Shown: positions 36,857 through 47,181 of the stretch, piece by piece | Position numbering within the stretch: position 1 is the stretch's first letter | Layout: every line of letters starts with the position of its first letter | Assembly: GCA_963731745.1 (NCBI GenBank) | Contig: CAVSWT010000015.1 | Coordinates: forward strand, 62,001 to 126,000 | From: CAVSWT01 sp963731745 | Lineage (GTDB): Bacteria; Bacteroidota; Ignavibacteria; Ignavibacteriales; Ignavibacteriaceae | Length of the DNA stretch: 64,000 nucleotides | Reading direction: 5' to 3' | Notes under the pieces: generated by a model | Told to the model about the DNA's origin: nothing | The model's database searches: none | What the model saw: only the letters and a program-made list of their open reading frames with translations | Program-made: the position numbers and the translations under genes

Positions 36857-38897
36857 TTTCAGCTTCGCTGAATAATTTTAAAAACTCAACTTCATTTAAA
36901 ATTTTTACGTTAAGCGATTTTGCTTTTTCTAATTTTGAACCGGCGCTTTCACCCGCGACTACGTAATCAGTATTTTTACTAACGCTTGAAGTAACTTTCC
37001 CGCCAAAAAGCATAATTTTTTCTGAAGCTTCTTCTCTTGTAAACTTAGAAAGACTTCCTGTCAAAACAAAAGTTCTTCCTGTAAATATAGCATTGCTCTT
37101 AACTTTTTGCTGTGCTGTTATGTCTTTAGAATCAGAAAAATTTAGTCCGTGTTTTTTTAGTCTTTCAATTATTTTTTTGTTAGTTGCCTTCTCAAAAAAG
37201 TTGATTACACTTTTAGCAATGCTTGGGCCTATTTCATGAACAGAAGTAATTCTCTCCTCAGAAGCATTCATTAATTCATCAATCGATGCAAAATCAGCAG
37301 CTAATTTATTTGCCGCTCCGGAACCTACATATCTGATGCCTAAAGCGAACAGCACTTTTGAAAAAGGTTTTGATTTACTGATTTCAATCGAATTAAGAAG
37401 ATTGTCAACGCTTTTTTCACCGAGTCTTTCTATGGCAATCAGTTCGTCTCTTTTATTTTTTAAATCATAAATATCTGCATACGTAGCTAAAAAATTGCTG
37501 TCAACAAAAAGATTAATTAATGCCTCTCCCAAACCCTCAATGTCCATTGCCCCTCTCGCAGCAAAATGAGCTAACCTTCCCTTTATCTGCGCCGGGCACT
37601 GTGTGTTTTCACAATAGTAAGCTACTTCCCCTTCCGGCTTGAATAATTTTGTTCCGCAAACCGGACACTTTTCGGGTGGTTTTACTTTTCTGCTATTTTT
37701 ACTTCTTTCATTTAAAACTACAGAAACTACTTTTGGTATTACATCGCCGCCTTTTTCAATTATGACTTTATCATGTTCTCTTATATCTTTTCGTAAAATT
37801 TCATCATAGTTGTGAAGCGTTGCACGGCTTATTGTTGAACCTGATAAAAACACGGGTTCCAATTCAGCAACTGGAGTTAATGTTCCCGTTCTTCCAACCT
37901 GCCAGTTAATTTTATTTACTATTGTAAATGCCTGCTTCGCTTTAAATTTATAAGCAACTGCCCACCGCGGCGACTTCGCTATGTTTCCTAAGATATTTTG
38001 CTGACGAATTGAATTTACTTTTATTACAGCGCCATCAATTTCATAATCAAGGTCATTTCTTTTTTCTTCCATCTTATGACAAATTTCGAGAGCTTCTTTT
38101 ATGTTTTTACAAAGCTGGGTTTCAGGGTTTATTTTGAAACCAAGTTTTTTTAAAATTTGTAAATTGTCATTTTGTGATTCCAAATCCTGTTCAGGGCTAA
38201 CAAGTGTGTAAACAAAAATATTTAAAGGACGCTTCGCAACAATTTTTGGATCTTGCATTTTTAATGTCCCTGCTGATGAGTTGCGCGGATTTGCAAAAAG
38301 CTTTTCACCTTTCTCTTCCCGTTCTTTATTAAGCTTCAAGAAATCTTTTACATTCATGAAAATTTCACCGCGGACTTCGATATCTTTCAAATCGTATTTA
38401 AAATCTTTATAATTCTTAAGCTTTAATGGTACAGCACGAATAGTTTTAACATTTGTTGTAATTTCTTCTCCGATAAATCCATCGCCGCGGGTAGCAGCCG
38501 TTAGCAACGAACCATCAATATAATGAAGACTCACTGAGGCACCATCAATTTTTAATTCAACAGTATATTCTATTTTTTCATCGTCCGGCAGTCCTTCATG
38601 CACTCTTCTATCAAAATCATAAAGCTCGTCCTCATTATAAGTATTGGCTAAACTAAGCATGGGAATTTTATGCGTGATGGGCTTGAAATCTTTGGTGAGA
38701 TCTTTACCAACTCTTTGTGTCGGTGAATCCGGTGTTATTAACTCCGGGTGTTCGGCTTCAAGCTTTTCAAGTTCTTTAACTAGATCATCATATTGTTTAT
38801 CACTAACTGTGGGTTCCGCAAGAACATAATAACTATAATCATGTTCATTTATTTGATGTCGCAGCTCTTCAATTTTTTTCTCAACTTTAGTCGGCAT
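36849..38897 (-). CDS. ligA: NAD-dependent DNA ligase
   Basis: 682 residues, the usual LigA size. Domain Ia with YYVLAEPTVSDKQYDDL; adenylation domain with the AMP-accepting Lys116 in VELKIDGASVS; OB-fold; zinc finger Cys4 (CPVCGTKL and CENTQCPAQ, about 410-432); helix-hairpin-helix region (LGEKSVDNLLNSIE, SVHEIGPSIAKSV); and a C-terminal BRCT domain about 605-682 (GRTFVLTGSLSKFTREEASE). It seals nicks in replication and repair. The start lies one base after the reconstructed rodZ stop at 38899-38901, so the two are tightly coupled. Confidence 0.97.
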   Translation of the reverse strand: MPTKVEKKIEELRHQINEHDYSYYVLAEPTVSDKQYDDLVKELEKLEAEHPELITPDSPTQRVGKDLTKDFKPITHKIPMLSLANTYNEDELYDFDRRVHEGLPDDEKIEYTVELKIDGASVSLHYIDGSLLTAATRGDGFIGEEITTNVKTIRAVPLKLKNYKDFKYDLKDIEVRGEIFMNVKDFLKLNKEREEKGEKLFANPRNSSAGTLKMQDPKIVAKRPLNIFVYTLVSPEQDLESQNDNLQILKKLGFKINPETQLCKNIKEALEICHKMEEKRNDLDYEIDGAVIKVNSIRQQNILGNIAKSPRWAVAYKFKAKQAFTIVNKINWQVGRTGTLTPVAELEPVFLSGSTISRATLHNYDEILRKDIREHDKVIIEKGGDVIPKVVSVVLNERSKNSRKVKPPEKCPVCGTKLFKPEGEVAYYCENTQCPAQIKGRLAHFAARGAMDIEGLGEALINLFVDSNFLATYADIYDLKNKRDELIAIERLGEKSVDNLLNSIEISKSKPFSKVLFALGIRYVGSGAANKLAADFASIDELMNASEERITSVHEIGPSIAKSVINFFEKATNKKIIERLKKHGLNFSDSKDITAQQKVKSNAIFTGRTFVLTGSLSKFTREEASEKIMLFGGKVTSSVSKNTDYVVAGESAGSKLEKAKSLNVKILNEVEFLKLFSEAEND

Positions 38898-38898
38898 T

Positions 38899-39842
38899 TT
38901 AATTACCTATAAACTCAGACCTTGATAAATATTGAATACCTTCTTTATTAATTAAAACATATGATACTTCGGTTCTCGGATTAAATAATAATTGGCTTCT
39001 GATTTAACTCAAGCTTTATGGATTTAGCTCGTCCCAAATGCTATTCTATAATTAGTCCCAGCTTTAATCCGTTTTTGAGAATTTGGAAACATTATAAATT
39101 CTTCGTCAAGCCTGCCGTCAATAACAATTTTTACCCATGAAGTATCAACTGTTTTGATACTTAATAATAAACTGTCCGTAGACGAAATTATATTATTATT
39201 TCCAGTCGCAGAAGTATCATTATTAAAAGTAGTTTCGGGAGGAACTTCTTCCACATATCTTTGCTGATTTTTATCGCTATCGCTAATAACTTCTTCAGCA
39301 GGCTTATCATTTACAATAATTTCATTTGAGGGTTTAAAGAAGATTAGATAAACAAGAAAAGCTAGTATAAAAATAGCGGCAACAAAAGTACCCAATAGTA
39401 AATTTTTTCTTGATGAGTCATCAGATTTTTTGTCCGATTGATTATTTTCTATGACGCTGTCGAATGAAGTAGAAGCAGGCGCAGCTTGAGGAATGGGTTT
39501 TTCTATTTTCGGATTTGTTTTCGGAGATATTGGAGCAGCATTATTTTTTTTGTTTGGAGATTCTGTGTCTTTATTAATTACTTCTTCACTCTCTTCAGAA
39601 AACACTTTTCCTTGTCTTGCGGCGGCAAATTTCTTGAGCATTAAATCCGCATCCAAGCCAACAATATTTGAATAATCTTTTACAAATGCTTTTACATATA
39701 TTTCAGGAAGAAAAGAAAAATCACCAATTTCCATGGCTTCTAAAAATTTTATATCTATGCGAGATTTAGCAGCAACTTGCTGAATGGTTAGCCCGTTTTG
39801 CTCTCTCGCTGTTTTTAACTCTTCTGCAAATTTATCAAACAT
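38899..39842 (-). CDS. rodZ: RodZ-like HTH membrane protein, C-terminus frameshifted
   Basis: The uninterrupted frame (39024-39842, 272 residues) has an N-terminal Xre-type HTH (TAREQNGLTIQQVAAKSRID, YVKAFVKDYSNIVGLD) and a disordered Pro/Asn/Ser linker. A membrane helix follows (about 150-170, LLLGTFVAAIFILAFLVYLI) and then the start of the periplasmic beta domain DUF4115 (WVKIVIDGRLDEEFI, RIKAGTNYRIAFG). It stops abruptly. Beyond it, two short frame changes (near 39020-39030 and 38981-38990) recover KSIKLELNQKP and NPRTEVSYVLINKEGIQYLS, ending at 38899, one base before ligA. That matches the usual C-terminal domain. RodZ links MreB to the membrane to maintain rod shape. Likely assembly error or mild truncation. 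Confidence 0.82.
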
Positions 39843-39920
39843 ATTTCCAGTATATTTATTTCAAATTTATATTAAAATGAATTCCTAAAACGAAAATTTA
39901 AAGTTAATGTTTAAAAATAA

Positions 39921-41309
39921 TTATTCTATCCTAACTAACTTTGCAGCAAAAGCTCCATCCATCTGATGTACATGAGGATAAGTTTGGATACATCCATTTT
40001 CGTCAACTATTTCCCTTGGAAATTCTTCAGCTGCATTTTTTAAAATGAAATGCGGATTTTGATTAAGGAACTTATTTACAATCTCAAAATTTTCTTCAGG
40101 CTCAATTGAACAAGTGCTGTATACGAGAACGCCTTCTTTTTTAACGAGGTTAGAGGCTTTGTCAAGTAATTTATACTGCAGTTCATTCATTGTTTTAATA
40201 TCAAGCAAATCTTTCTTCCATTTTATATCCGGTTTTTTTGATAGAGTTCCTGTTCCGGAACATGGAACATCCGCCAGCACTCTATCATAACTTGCCGGAC
40301 GAAAATTCGGATGATCCGGCGATAAATCCAATGCGTCCGCCGTGAATGTTTTAATGGATTTAAATCCTAATCTTTTAATATTTTTTTCAAAAAGATGAAG
40401 TCTGCTTTCATATTTATCAATTGAAAATATTAAACCTTCATCATGCATTAAACCGGCTAAATAAGCTGATTTACCACCAGGCGCCGCACATAAATCCAAT
40501 ACTTTATTTCCAGGCTGAACGCCTAAAAGTCTGCACGCTAAACCGGCACTTTCATCCTGTATATTAAAATAACCTTCGCCGTAATATTCCCAAGCTGTAA
40601 TGTTAGTTAAATTTTGAAGCTTAAAAAATTCCGGTAAATATTTCCCTTGATTGAATTTTAAATTTACAGAATTTAATAATTTTTTAAATTCTTCAGGATT
40701 AGTTTTTATGGTATTAATCTTTAATGTTAAATATGGTTTTTCGTTATTAGCAAAAAGTAATTTTTCGGTATTCTCCTTTCCAAACCTTGCTAGATATCTT
40801 TTCACCATCCAGGAAGGGTGGGAGTAATAAGCAGTTAGGTAACCTACTAAATCTTCTTCAGGATCAGGATACCTGATTCCGTTTTTACTTCTGATAATAT
40901 TTCTTAAAATAGCATTGGTTAAGTCTGCTGGTTTTTGTCCTTGCAGCTTTTTAACAAATTCTACTGCTTCGTTTACAGATGCATGATCAGGAACTCTATC
41001 CAAAAAAAGTATTTGATAAAGTGCAACCCTTAATCCGTTTTTAAGATTTGGAATTGCTTTTGAAAACTGTCCCTTATAAAACCCATTCAGCACCCAGTCA
41101 AGTCGCCCCATCCACCTGATTACACCATGAACAATTTCATACAATAGAGCTTTATCAGCCCCGCTCAGTTCGTTGTTCCTCATTTCGTTGTCTAATAATT
41201 TTTCAAGATATGCATCAGAGCGCTCAACTCTATTTAATATCTTAACCGATAACCCTCTTACGCCTTCGTATAAATCCTTTATTTTATGTTCATCAAATTG
41301 AGTCGTCAT
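39921..41309 (-). CDS. rsmB: 16S rRNA (cytosine-967-C5)-methyltransferase RsmB
   Basis: 462 residues. An N-terminal NusB-like RNA-binding domain (about 1-150: ALLYEIVHGVIRWMGRLDWV, DHASVNEAVEFVKK) precedes the Rossmann methyltransferase domain: GNKVLDLCAAPGGKSAYLAG binds SAM, ADVPCSGTGTLSKKPDIKW and YSTCSIEPEENFE hold the two active cysteines of m5C enzymes. The end YPHVHQMDGAFAAKL is the conserved family C-terminus. It methylates C967 of 16S rRNA. Start overlaps the stop of the upstream sugar nucleotidyltransferase by one base (TAATG). Confidence 0.94.
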   Translation of the reverse strand: MTTQFDEHKIKDLYEGVRGLSVKILNRVERSDAYLEKLLDNEMRNNELSGADKALLYEIVHGVIRWMGRLDWVLNGFYKGQFSKAIPNLKNGLRVALYQILFLDRVPDHASVNEAVEFVKKLQGQKPADLTNAILRNIIRSKNGIRYPDPEEDLVGYLTAYYSHPSWMVKRYLARFGKENTEKLLFANNEKPYLTLKINTIKTNPEEFKKLLNSVNLKFNQGKYLPEFFKLQNLTNITAWEYYGEGYFNIQDESAGLACRLLGVQPGNKVLDLCAAPGGKSAYLAGLMHDEGLIFSIDKYESRLHLFEKNIKRLGFKSIKTFTADALDLSPDHPNFRPASYDRVLADVPCSGTGTLSKKPDIKWKKDLLDIKTMNELQYKLLDKASNLVKKEGVLVYSTCSIEPEENFEIVNKFLNQNPHFILKNAAEEFPREIVDENGCIQTYPHVHQMDGAFAAKLVRIE

Positions 41310-42577
41310 TAATACGGATATCCTCTCTTTCGTCTTTCCTTTTTTGTTAAATCGAATATTTTTCTGAACAGCTTTTCTTCAGCATCGCTCATCTCTTTAC
41401 TTCTTCTGGCTAAAACTCTTTTTCCGGTTTCAATACTTTTATCTATATCATAAGTTGTAACGGCATCGCTACCGCCCCATGAAAAGGAAGGAATATATTT
41501 AGGCGGAAATCCTGAGCCGAAAATATTGCAGGATACTCCAACTATAGTTCCTGTATTAAACATAGTGTTGATTGAAGTTTTGGAATGATCTCCCATTATA
41601 ACGCCAAGAAATTGAGTGCCGCTATCAACAATCTCACCATTAACATAAACTTTTACGTGGCCATAATTATTTTTTAGATCACTGCAATTTGTATCGGCGC
41701 CAATATTCACCCAGCTTCCTAAATAAGCATGACCTAAAAAGCCGCTATGCTGCTTGTTAGAATATGGCAAAATGATTGTGTCTTCAATTTCACCGCCTAC
41801 CTTGCAAACCTGTCCTACACTCACATTTTCATACAGACGTGCACAGCTTTTAACTTGCGTAGCTTCACCGACATAAACCGCCCCTTCAATTACAGCATTT
41901 GAAAAAATTTTAGCTTTTTTATCGATATATACTGGGCCTTCCGAACCGTCTAACACAGCTCCTGGTTTCACAACGGCTTCTTCATCTATAAAAATATTAT
42001 CTCGCTCAACCAGATAAACTCCATCATAAATATTTCCGAGAATATTATTTTTATTGGTGATTTTTTTAGAAATCATTAATTGCTCAAAGTCACTTCTAAG
42101 CTCGGAGGCATTATAATTAGTAATATTCCAGATGTAGTCAATGCTTTTAACATCAACTTGTTCTGTAGTAAGTCCATCAAAATTTGATTCACTCAATAGA
42201 TCATTCAAGTTTGATTGAATCTCTTTAAACTTTTTACCGGATACTCTTGCAGCAATAATTGTTTCGCCATTAATGTAAAGAGTATCTTCGCCAGTCAAAG
42301 GAATTATTTTTGCCATATTTGGCGGCGCAAGAATTCTTCCGTTTATAAAAAGACATTTGTCATCATTAACAACGTTAACATCATGCCCCGGATTTTTATT
42401 CTGAACAAAATGTTCTAAATATGGCCTGCAGTGCAATGAGTATTTGACATCAGGATATGCCCTGAGAATTTTTTTTCTTAAACTATTAATCCCGCAGACT
42501 AAATCATAAGTCGGCCTTGAATAGATTAAAGGTTCAAGCCTGTCATGATAAATATCCTCAAAAATGCAAAGCTGCAT
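41309..42577 (-). CDS. GlmU-like sugar nucleotidyltransferase with left-handed beta-helix
   Basis: 422 residues. The N-terminal part begins LCIFEDIYHDRLEPLIYSRP with TYDLVCGINSLRKKI, the signature of the PF13562-type putative sugar nucleotidyltransferases, rather than the canonical GlmU LAAGKGTRM. The C-terminal half (about 205-370) has hexapeptide-repeat character: AVVKPGAVLDGSEGPVYIDK, AVIEGAVYVGE, LGSWVNIGADTNCSDLKNNY, and MGDHSKTSINTMFNTGTIVG. It is annotated in related genomes as bifunctional GlmU-like or UDP-GlcNAc diphosphorylase; true substrate specificity is not shown here. First gene of the rsmB-rodZ-ligA operon. Confidence 0.85.
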   Translation of the reverse strand: MQLCIFEDIYHDRLEPLIYSRPTYDLVCGINSLRKKILRAYPDVKYSLHCRPYLEHFVQNKNPGHDVNVVNDDKCLFINGRILAPPNMAKIIPLTGEDTLYINGETIIAARVSGKKFKEIQSNLNDLLSESNFDGLTTEQVDVKSIDYIWNITNYNASELRSDFEQLMISKKITNKNNILGNIYDGVYLVERDNIFIDEEAVVKPGAVLDGSEGPVYIDKKAKIFSNAVIEGAVYVGEATQVKSCARLYENVSVGQVCKVGGEIEDTIILPYSNKQHSGFLGHAYLGSWVNIGADTNCSDLKNNYGHVKVYVNGEIVDSGTQFLGVIMGDHSKTSINTMFNTGTIVGVSCNIFGSGFPPKYIPSFSWGGSDAVTTYDIDKSIETGKRVLARRSKEMSDAEEKLFRKIFDLTKKERRKRGYPY

Positions 42578-42701
42578 AGTTGTGAATCCCTTTAAATATT
42601 TAATTTTTTAATTTAATATTTTTTGAGGTAAGAATCTTGAGCAGATATTGATTTCTTTTAGCTAAATGCTTTCATTTTCTGAACTTGCTCGAAGTTAAAA
42701 T

Positions 42702-44024
42702 TTAATAATTTTTAACTAATTGTCCGCTTATCCTAAGCAAATCCGTTTCAGCATTTTTTGCTTCGAATTGTGCAGCTACTAATCTGCTTTTAGCATTAAT
42801 TAATTGTCTTTGCGTTTCTCTGAATTCTAAAGGTGTAGTACTTCCCAATTTTAATCTTTCAAGGCCTATGCTAACATTTTCTTCAGCTACTTTATAATTT
42901 TCAGATTCAAGATTTATCAGCTTAATGCTGCTTTCATATTTTTCATACGCATTCGAAAGCTGAGCATCTACAGAGTTTAGCGCCTGGTTAAGATTTAATT
43001 CATTTATCTGCCTGGATATTTCAGAATTCTCAATTGCAGTTTTGGTACTCAATCCGTTAAAAAGATTTATGGAAGCCGTTGCGCCATAGTAATAACCAAA
43101 ACTTTTGCTGCTTTGAACAAATCCGGCCTCTGAAGTTGACTTAGAAAAATCATATCCGGCATTTAAACTGATTTGGGGGAAAAGGTCACCGCGCGCTAAA
43201 TCCAATTCAGAATCAGAAATATTTTTATTTTGCCTTGCAATAATCAAGTCGCTGTTATGTTCATTTGTCAGAGGCTTTAATTCGTCTAAAGAAAGATTTT
43301 CGTTTATTAATATTGTATCTGCCACGCTATAGTCCGAACTTACTTTTTCTCCCATTAATTGATTCAATAAAATTTTTGCCTGCTTTAACTTTAACTCTTC
43401 GGAAAGCAATGATGATTTATCTTCATTTAAATCTACCTGTGCCTGAAGCAAATCAAACTTTGACGCTGAACCAAGCTGCTTTTTATCTTCAGCAATTTTT
43501 AGTCTCTCCTCCGATATTTTAATGCTTTGATTTAAAACCTCCAGAACCTGCTGTTCGCGAACAATATCATAATAAGTTGAAATAATTTTTGAAATATTAT
43601 CTTCCACTTCTGATTTTAAATTAGCATCTCCAATTTTTTTTAATTCTTTTAGCCGGTTTAAGTTTGCAAACATTTTAAAACCATCGAAAATAGTCCAGTT
43701 TAATCCTACCCCGGCAGTGTAGTTAGTAGATTTAGCGCCTGTTCTATCTACCACGGTTCCATTTAAATAATTTTGTTTAGTATTATTTGTTGTTTTGGTA
43801 TAAGTTCCATCCGCATCAAGTGTTGGTAAAAATCCGGCATTGCCTATAGTAAAATTATTATCTGAAATATCTTTTTCATTCTTCGCGATATTAATTGAAT
43901 AATTATTTGTTAAAGCCGCTTTAATGGCTTCCTCAATTGTCAACAGCTTTTGGGAAAAAGAATTGGATGTTATGAGGATAGATAATGTTAATGAAAGAAG
44001 AAAAGTTTTCGTTTTGTATGCCAT
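42702..44024 (-). CDS. TolC-family outer-membrane efflux protein
   Basis: 440 residues. Signal peptide at about 1-24 (LSLTLSILITSNSFS). Two outer-membrane-efflux-protein halves, each with long alpha-helical coiled segments: LTIEEAIKAALTNNYSINIA in the first, LARGDLFPQISLNAGYDFSK opening the second, and VSIGLERLKLGSTTPLEFRE near the end. It forms the trimeric outer-membrane tunnel used by the RND pump encoded 36 bases upstream in the same transcript. No lipobox is present. Confidence 0.93.
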   Translation of the reverse strand: MAYKTKTFLLSLTLSILITSNSFSQKLLTIEEAIKAALTNNYSINIAKNEKDISDNNFTIGNAGFLPTLDADGTYTKTTNNTKQNYLNGTVVDRTGAKSTNYTAGVGLNWTIFDGFKMFANLNRLKELKKIGDANLKSEVEDNISKIISTYYDIVREQQVLEVLNQSIKISEERLKIAEDKKQLGSASKFDLLQAQVDLNEDKSSLLSEELKLKQAKILLNQLMGEKVSSDYSVADTILINENLSLDELKPLTNEHNSDLIIARQNKNISDSELDLARGDLFPQISLNAGYDFSKSTSEAGFVQSSKSFGYYYGATASINLFNGLSTKTAIENSEISRQINELNLNQALNSVDAQLSNAYEKYESSIKLINLESENYKVAEENVSIGLERLKLGSTTPLEFRETQRQLINAKSRLVAAQFEAKNAETDLLRISGQLVKNY

Positions 44025-44060
44025 ATTAATTAATCAATTGTTAAAAAGTAAAACCTTAAA

Positions 44061-47000
44061 TTATTTGTCAACCATTTGAATTTCTTTTTCTTCAATTGAA
44101 AAATCTTGTTCAGTTACATTAGAAACGGTTGCCGTCTTTCTTGAAAGATAAGTGTAGATAGCCGGGATAACCATTAATGTTAGAAATGTTGAAAATATTA
44201 ATCCGCCGATTACTGCAATACCCATTGAGACTCTGCTTTCAGAGCCTGCGCCCAATGCCAATGCAATTGGGAGAATTCCAAGAATCGTTGATAAGCTGGT
44301 CATTAATATGGGCCGCAGCCTTGCAACTGCCGCATACTTAATTGCTTCAAGCCTATCTATGCCAAGAGCCTTTCTTTGATTAGCAAATTCAACAATTAAA
44401 ATACCATTCTTAGTTACCAATCCAATTAGCATGATAATACCAATTTCACTGAAAATGTTTAAAGTCTGATTGAAAAACCAAAGAGAAATTAATGCTCCGG
44501 CTAAAGCTAAAGGAACCGTTAAAAGTATAATAAATGGATCTCTAAAGCTTTCGAACTGAGCGGCTAAAACAAGATAGATTAAACCCAAAGCCAGAATAAA
44601 AGCGAATGCTAAGCTCGACGAACTTTCCGCATAATCTTTTGAAGGGCCGTCTAATGCGGTTGAAAAGGTTTCATCTAAAGTTTTTGAAGCAACATTATCC
44701 ATTGCTTTTATTCCATCGCCAATTGTTTTGCCCGGTGCTAATCCAGCTGCAACTGTTGCCGAAACATATCTGTTAAACCTGTACAATTGCGGCGGCGTAC
44801 TTTGTTCAGTTAAAGAAATAACATTATCAAGCTGAACTAAATCTCCCCTGTTATTTTTAACATAGAGAGATCTCAAATCAATTGGCGCATCACGTTTCTC
44901 TCGCAAAAATTGGCCAATGACCTGGTATTGCTTTCCATCCTTAATAAAAAATCCAAACCGCTGTCCGCTAAACGCAGCTTGAATTGTTTGTGCAATATCC
45001 ATTGTAGAAACGCCAATATCTCTTGCGCGCTGCCTATTTATTGTAAGTTTTAATTCAGGCTTATTAAATTTTAAATTTACATCAACTATTGAAAAAGTTG
45101 AATTTGATCTTGCTTCATCCAAAAATTTAGGAAGAACCTCCTGCAGCTTTTTAAAATTAGGAGCTTGAATTACGTATTGAACAGGCAAACCGCCTCTTCT
45201 TCCTCCAATTGTTTGAGGCTGTGTAACGTAAACCTTTGCTCCTGTTAACTGTGAAATATCCTGATTAATATCATCAGCTATTTGCTGCTGTGATTTATTT
45301 CGTTTATCAGGATCAGTTAGAATAATTGCTCCGAAGCCTGAATTGACTGAACTTGATGCCCCAAATCCAGGAGAGGTTACAGATATAATTGCATCTTTTT
45401 CCGAACCGAGCGAATCATCCAAAACTTGAATCAGATTGTCCATGAATCTGCTCATATAATCAAATGAGGCTCCTTCCGGTGCAGTGGCTGCAAGAGATAA
45501 TCTGCTTCTATCTTCTAACGGTGCTAATTCTGTAGGGATTAATTCAAAGAAAAGAACAATCGCAATCAATGAAACCAGCATTACAACTAATGAAACCCAT
45601 CTAACCTTTAAAAACTTCTCAAGTGAGTTGTTATAAAGGCTATTCATTTTTACAAAGAATGGTTCGGTTTTGTTATAAAACCAAGTATGCTTTTCTCTTC
45701 GTTTTAAAATCTTTGCACTTAACATGGGCGTAAGTGTTAAAGCGACAAAAGATGAAATAATCACTGAGCCGGCAATAACAATTCCAAATTCTCTAAACAA
45801 TCGTCCGGTTAAACCTTGAAGAAATATTACAGGCATAAAAACAGCGGCAAGTGCAACCGTAGTTGAGACCACAGCAAAAAAGATTTCAGCTGAACCGCGT
45901 TTTGCTGCTTCGGCCGGAAACATTTTATTTTCAATTTTGGTGTAAATATTTTCCAATACGACAATGGCATCATCCACCACTATTCCTATTGCCAGCACGA
46001 TTCCAAGAAGTGTTAAAACATTAATTGAAAAATCAGCAGCATACATAATAAAAAAAGCACCGATAAGAGAAATTGGAATTGCAATAACCGGGATGATTGT
46101 TGTACGCCAATCACGCAGGAATAAAAATATAATTATCACAACCAGTGAAAACGCTAAGAAGATTGTTTGTTCAACTTCATTGATAGATTCTTTTATGTAT
46201 GTAGTAACATCAAAACCAATTCCCGTTTTAATGTCAGAAGGTAAATCTTTTTTTATTTGATCAACTCTTTTATAAAATTCATCAGTAATTGCAATATTGT
46301 TTGCGCCAGGCTGCGCGACAAGAACGACACCAACCATTGGAATTCCATCCCGCTTTAAAACTGTTCGCAAATTTTCAGCTCCAAGCTCTGCACGTCCAAT
46401 ATCTCTAAATCTTATTATGCTTCCATTCGCCGAAGAGATTATTAAATTATTAAATTCATCTTCTGTCTGTAATCTTCCAATTGTACGAATTGAAAGCTCA
46501 GTATTATTTCCTTCAATTGAGCCGGTTGGTAATTCTACATTTTCTCTACTAAGTGCGTTCTTTACATCAAGCGGAGTTAAATTATACGCAGCAAGTTTTG
46601 CGGGATCCATCCATAAACGCATTGCATATTTTTTCTCACCCCAAACTCTTACTTCACTTACTCCTGGAATAGTTTGAAGTCTTTCTTTAAAAACATTATT
46701 TGCAATTTCAGTAAGTTGTAAAAGATTTCTTGTGTCACTTTGAATATTTAGAAATACAATTGGCGTTGCATCTGCATCAGCTTTAGAAACGATTGGGGAT
46801 TCTACATCAGGCGGTAAATTACTAATTGCACGTGACACTCTATCCCGAACATCATTTGCGGCTGTTTCAAGATCAACATTAATATCAAATTCAACAGTTA
46901 TCGTGCTTCTTCCATCTCTGCTTGTAGAAGTGAGTGAGCGAATCCCCGCAATACCATTAATTGATTCTTCGAGAGGTTCGGTAATTTGAGATTCAATAAC

Positions 47001-47171
47001 ATCGGCATTTGCACCAACGTAATTTGTACTTACCGTTATAACCGGCGGATCAACCGAAGGATATTCTCTTACTCCGAGAAAAGTGTATCCCAATATTCCG
47101 AAAACCAAAATTGCAATTGACATAACAATTGCTAATACCGGACGCCTTATACTGAGAGATGATAAACTCAT
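44061..47171 (-). CDS. RND efflux pump inner-membrane permease (HAE1/AcrB-like)
   Basis: 1036 residues with 12 membrane helices in two homologous halves. Family features: LSIRRPVLAIVMSIAILVFG at the start, REYPSVDPPVITVSTNYVGA, the helix-4 region LLGIVLAIGIVVDDAIVVLE with the proton-relay Asp pair, and GLVTKNGILIVEFANQRKAL in the second half. The second half also shows PILMTSLSTILGILPIALAL. It exports hydrophobic compounds using the proton gradient and works with the adaptor 10 bases upstream and the TolC protein downstream. The overall pattern is closer to the Acr/Mex drug pumps than to CzcA metal pumps. Confidence 0.95.
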   Translation of the reverse strand: MSLSSLSIRRPVLAIVMSIAILVFGILGYTFLGVREYPSVDPPVITVSTNYVGANADVIESQITEPLEESINGIAGIRSLTSTSRDGRSTITVEFDINVDLETAANDVRDRVSRAISNLPPDVESPIVSKADADATPIVFLNIQSDTRNLLQLTEIANNVFKERLQTIPGVSEVRVWGEKKYAMRLWMDPAKLAAYNLTPLDVKNALSRENVELPTGSIEGNNTELSIRTIGRLQTEDEFNNLIISSANGSIIRFRDIGRAELGAENLRTVLKRDGIPMVGVVLVAQPGANNIAITDEFYKRVDQIKKDLPSDIKTGIGFDVTTYIKESINEVEQTIFLAFSLVVIIIFLFLRDWRTTIIPVIAIPISLIGAFFIMYAADFSINVLTLLGIVLAIGIVVDDAIVVLENIYTKIENKMFPAEAAKRGSAEIFFAVVSTTVALAAVFMPVIFLQGLTGRLFREFGIVIAGSVIISSFVALTLTPMLSAKILKRREKHTWFYNKTEPFFVKMNSLYNNSLEKFLKVRWVSLVVMLVSLIAIVLFFELIPTELAPLEDRSRLSLAATAPEGASFDYMSRFMDNLIQVLDDSLGSEKDAIISVTSPGFGASSSVNSGFGAIILTDPDKRNKSQQQIADDINQDISQLTGAKVYVTQPQTIGGRRGGLPVQYVIQAPNFKKLQEVLPKFLDEARSNSTFSIVDVNLKFNKPELKLTINRQRARDIGVSTMDIAQTIQAAFSGQRFGFFIKDGKQYQVIGQFLREKRDAPIDLRSLYVKNNRGDLVQLDNVISLTEQSTPPQLYRFNRYVSATVAAGLAPGKTIGDGIKAMDNVASKTLDETFSTALDGPSKDYAESSSSLAFAFILALGLIYLVLAAQFESFRDPFIILLTVPLALAGALISLWFFNQTLNIFSEIGIIMLIGLVTKNGILIVEFANQRKALGIDRLEAIKYAAVARLRPILMTSLSTILGILPIALALGAGSESRVSMGIAVIGGLIFSTFLTLMVIPAIYTYLSRKTATVSNVTEQDFSIEEKEIQMVDK

Positions 47172-47181
47172 GATTATCTAA

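Noticed and set aside
46297..46677. 126-residue open frame on the plus strand inside the RND permease gene
   Set aside because: It lies wholly antisense to a strongly conserved permease and shows no family pattern; it is a codon-usage shadow.
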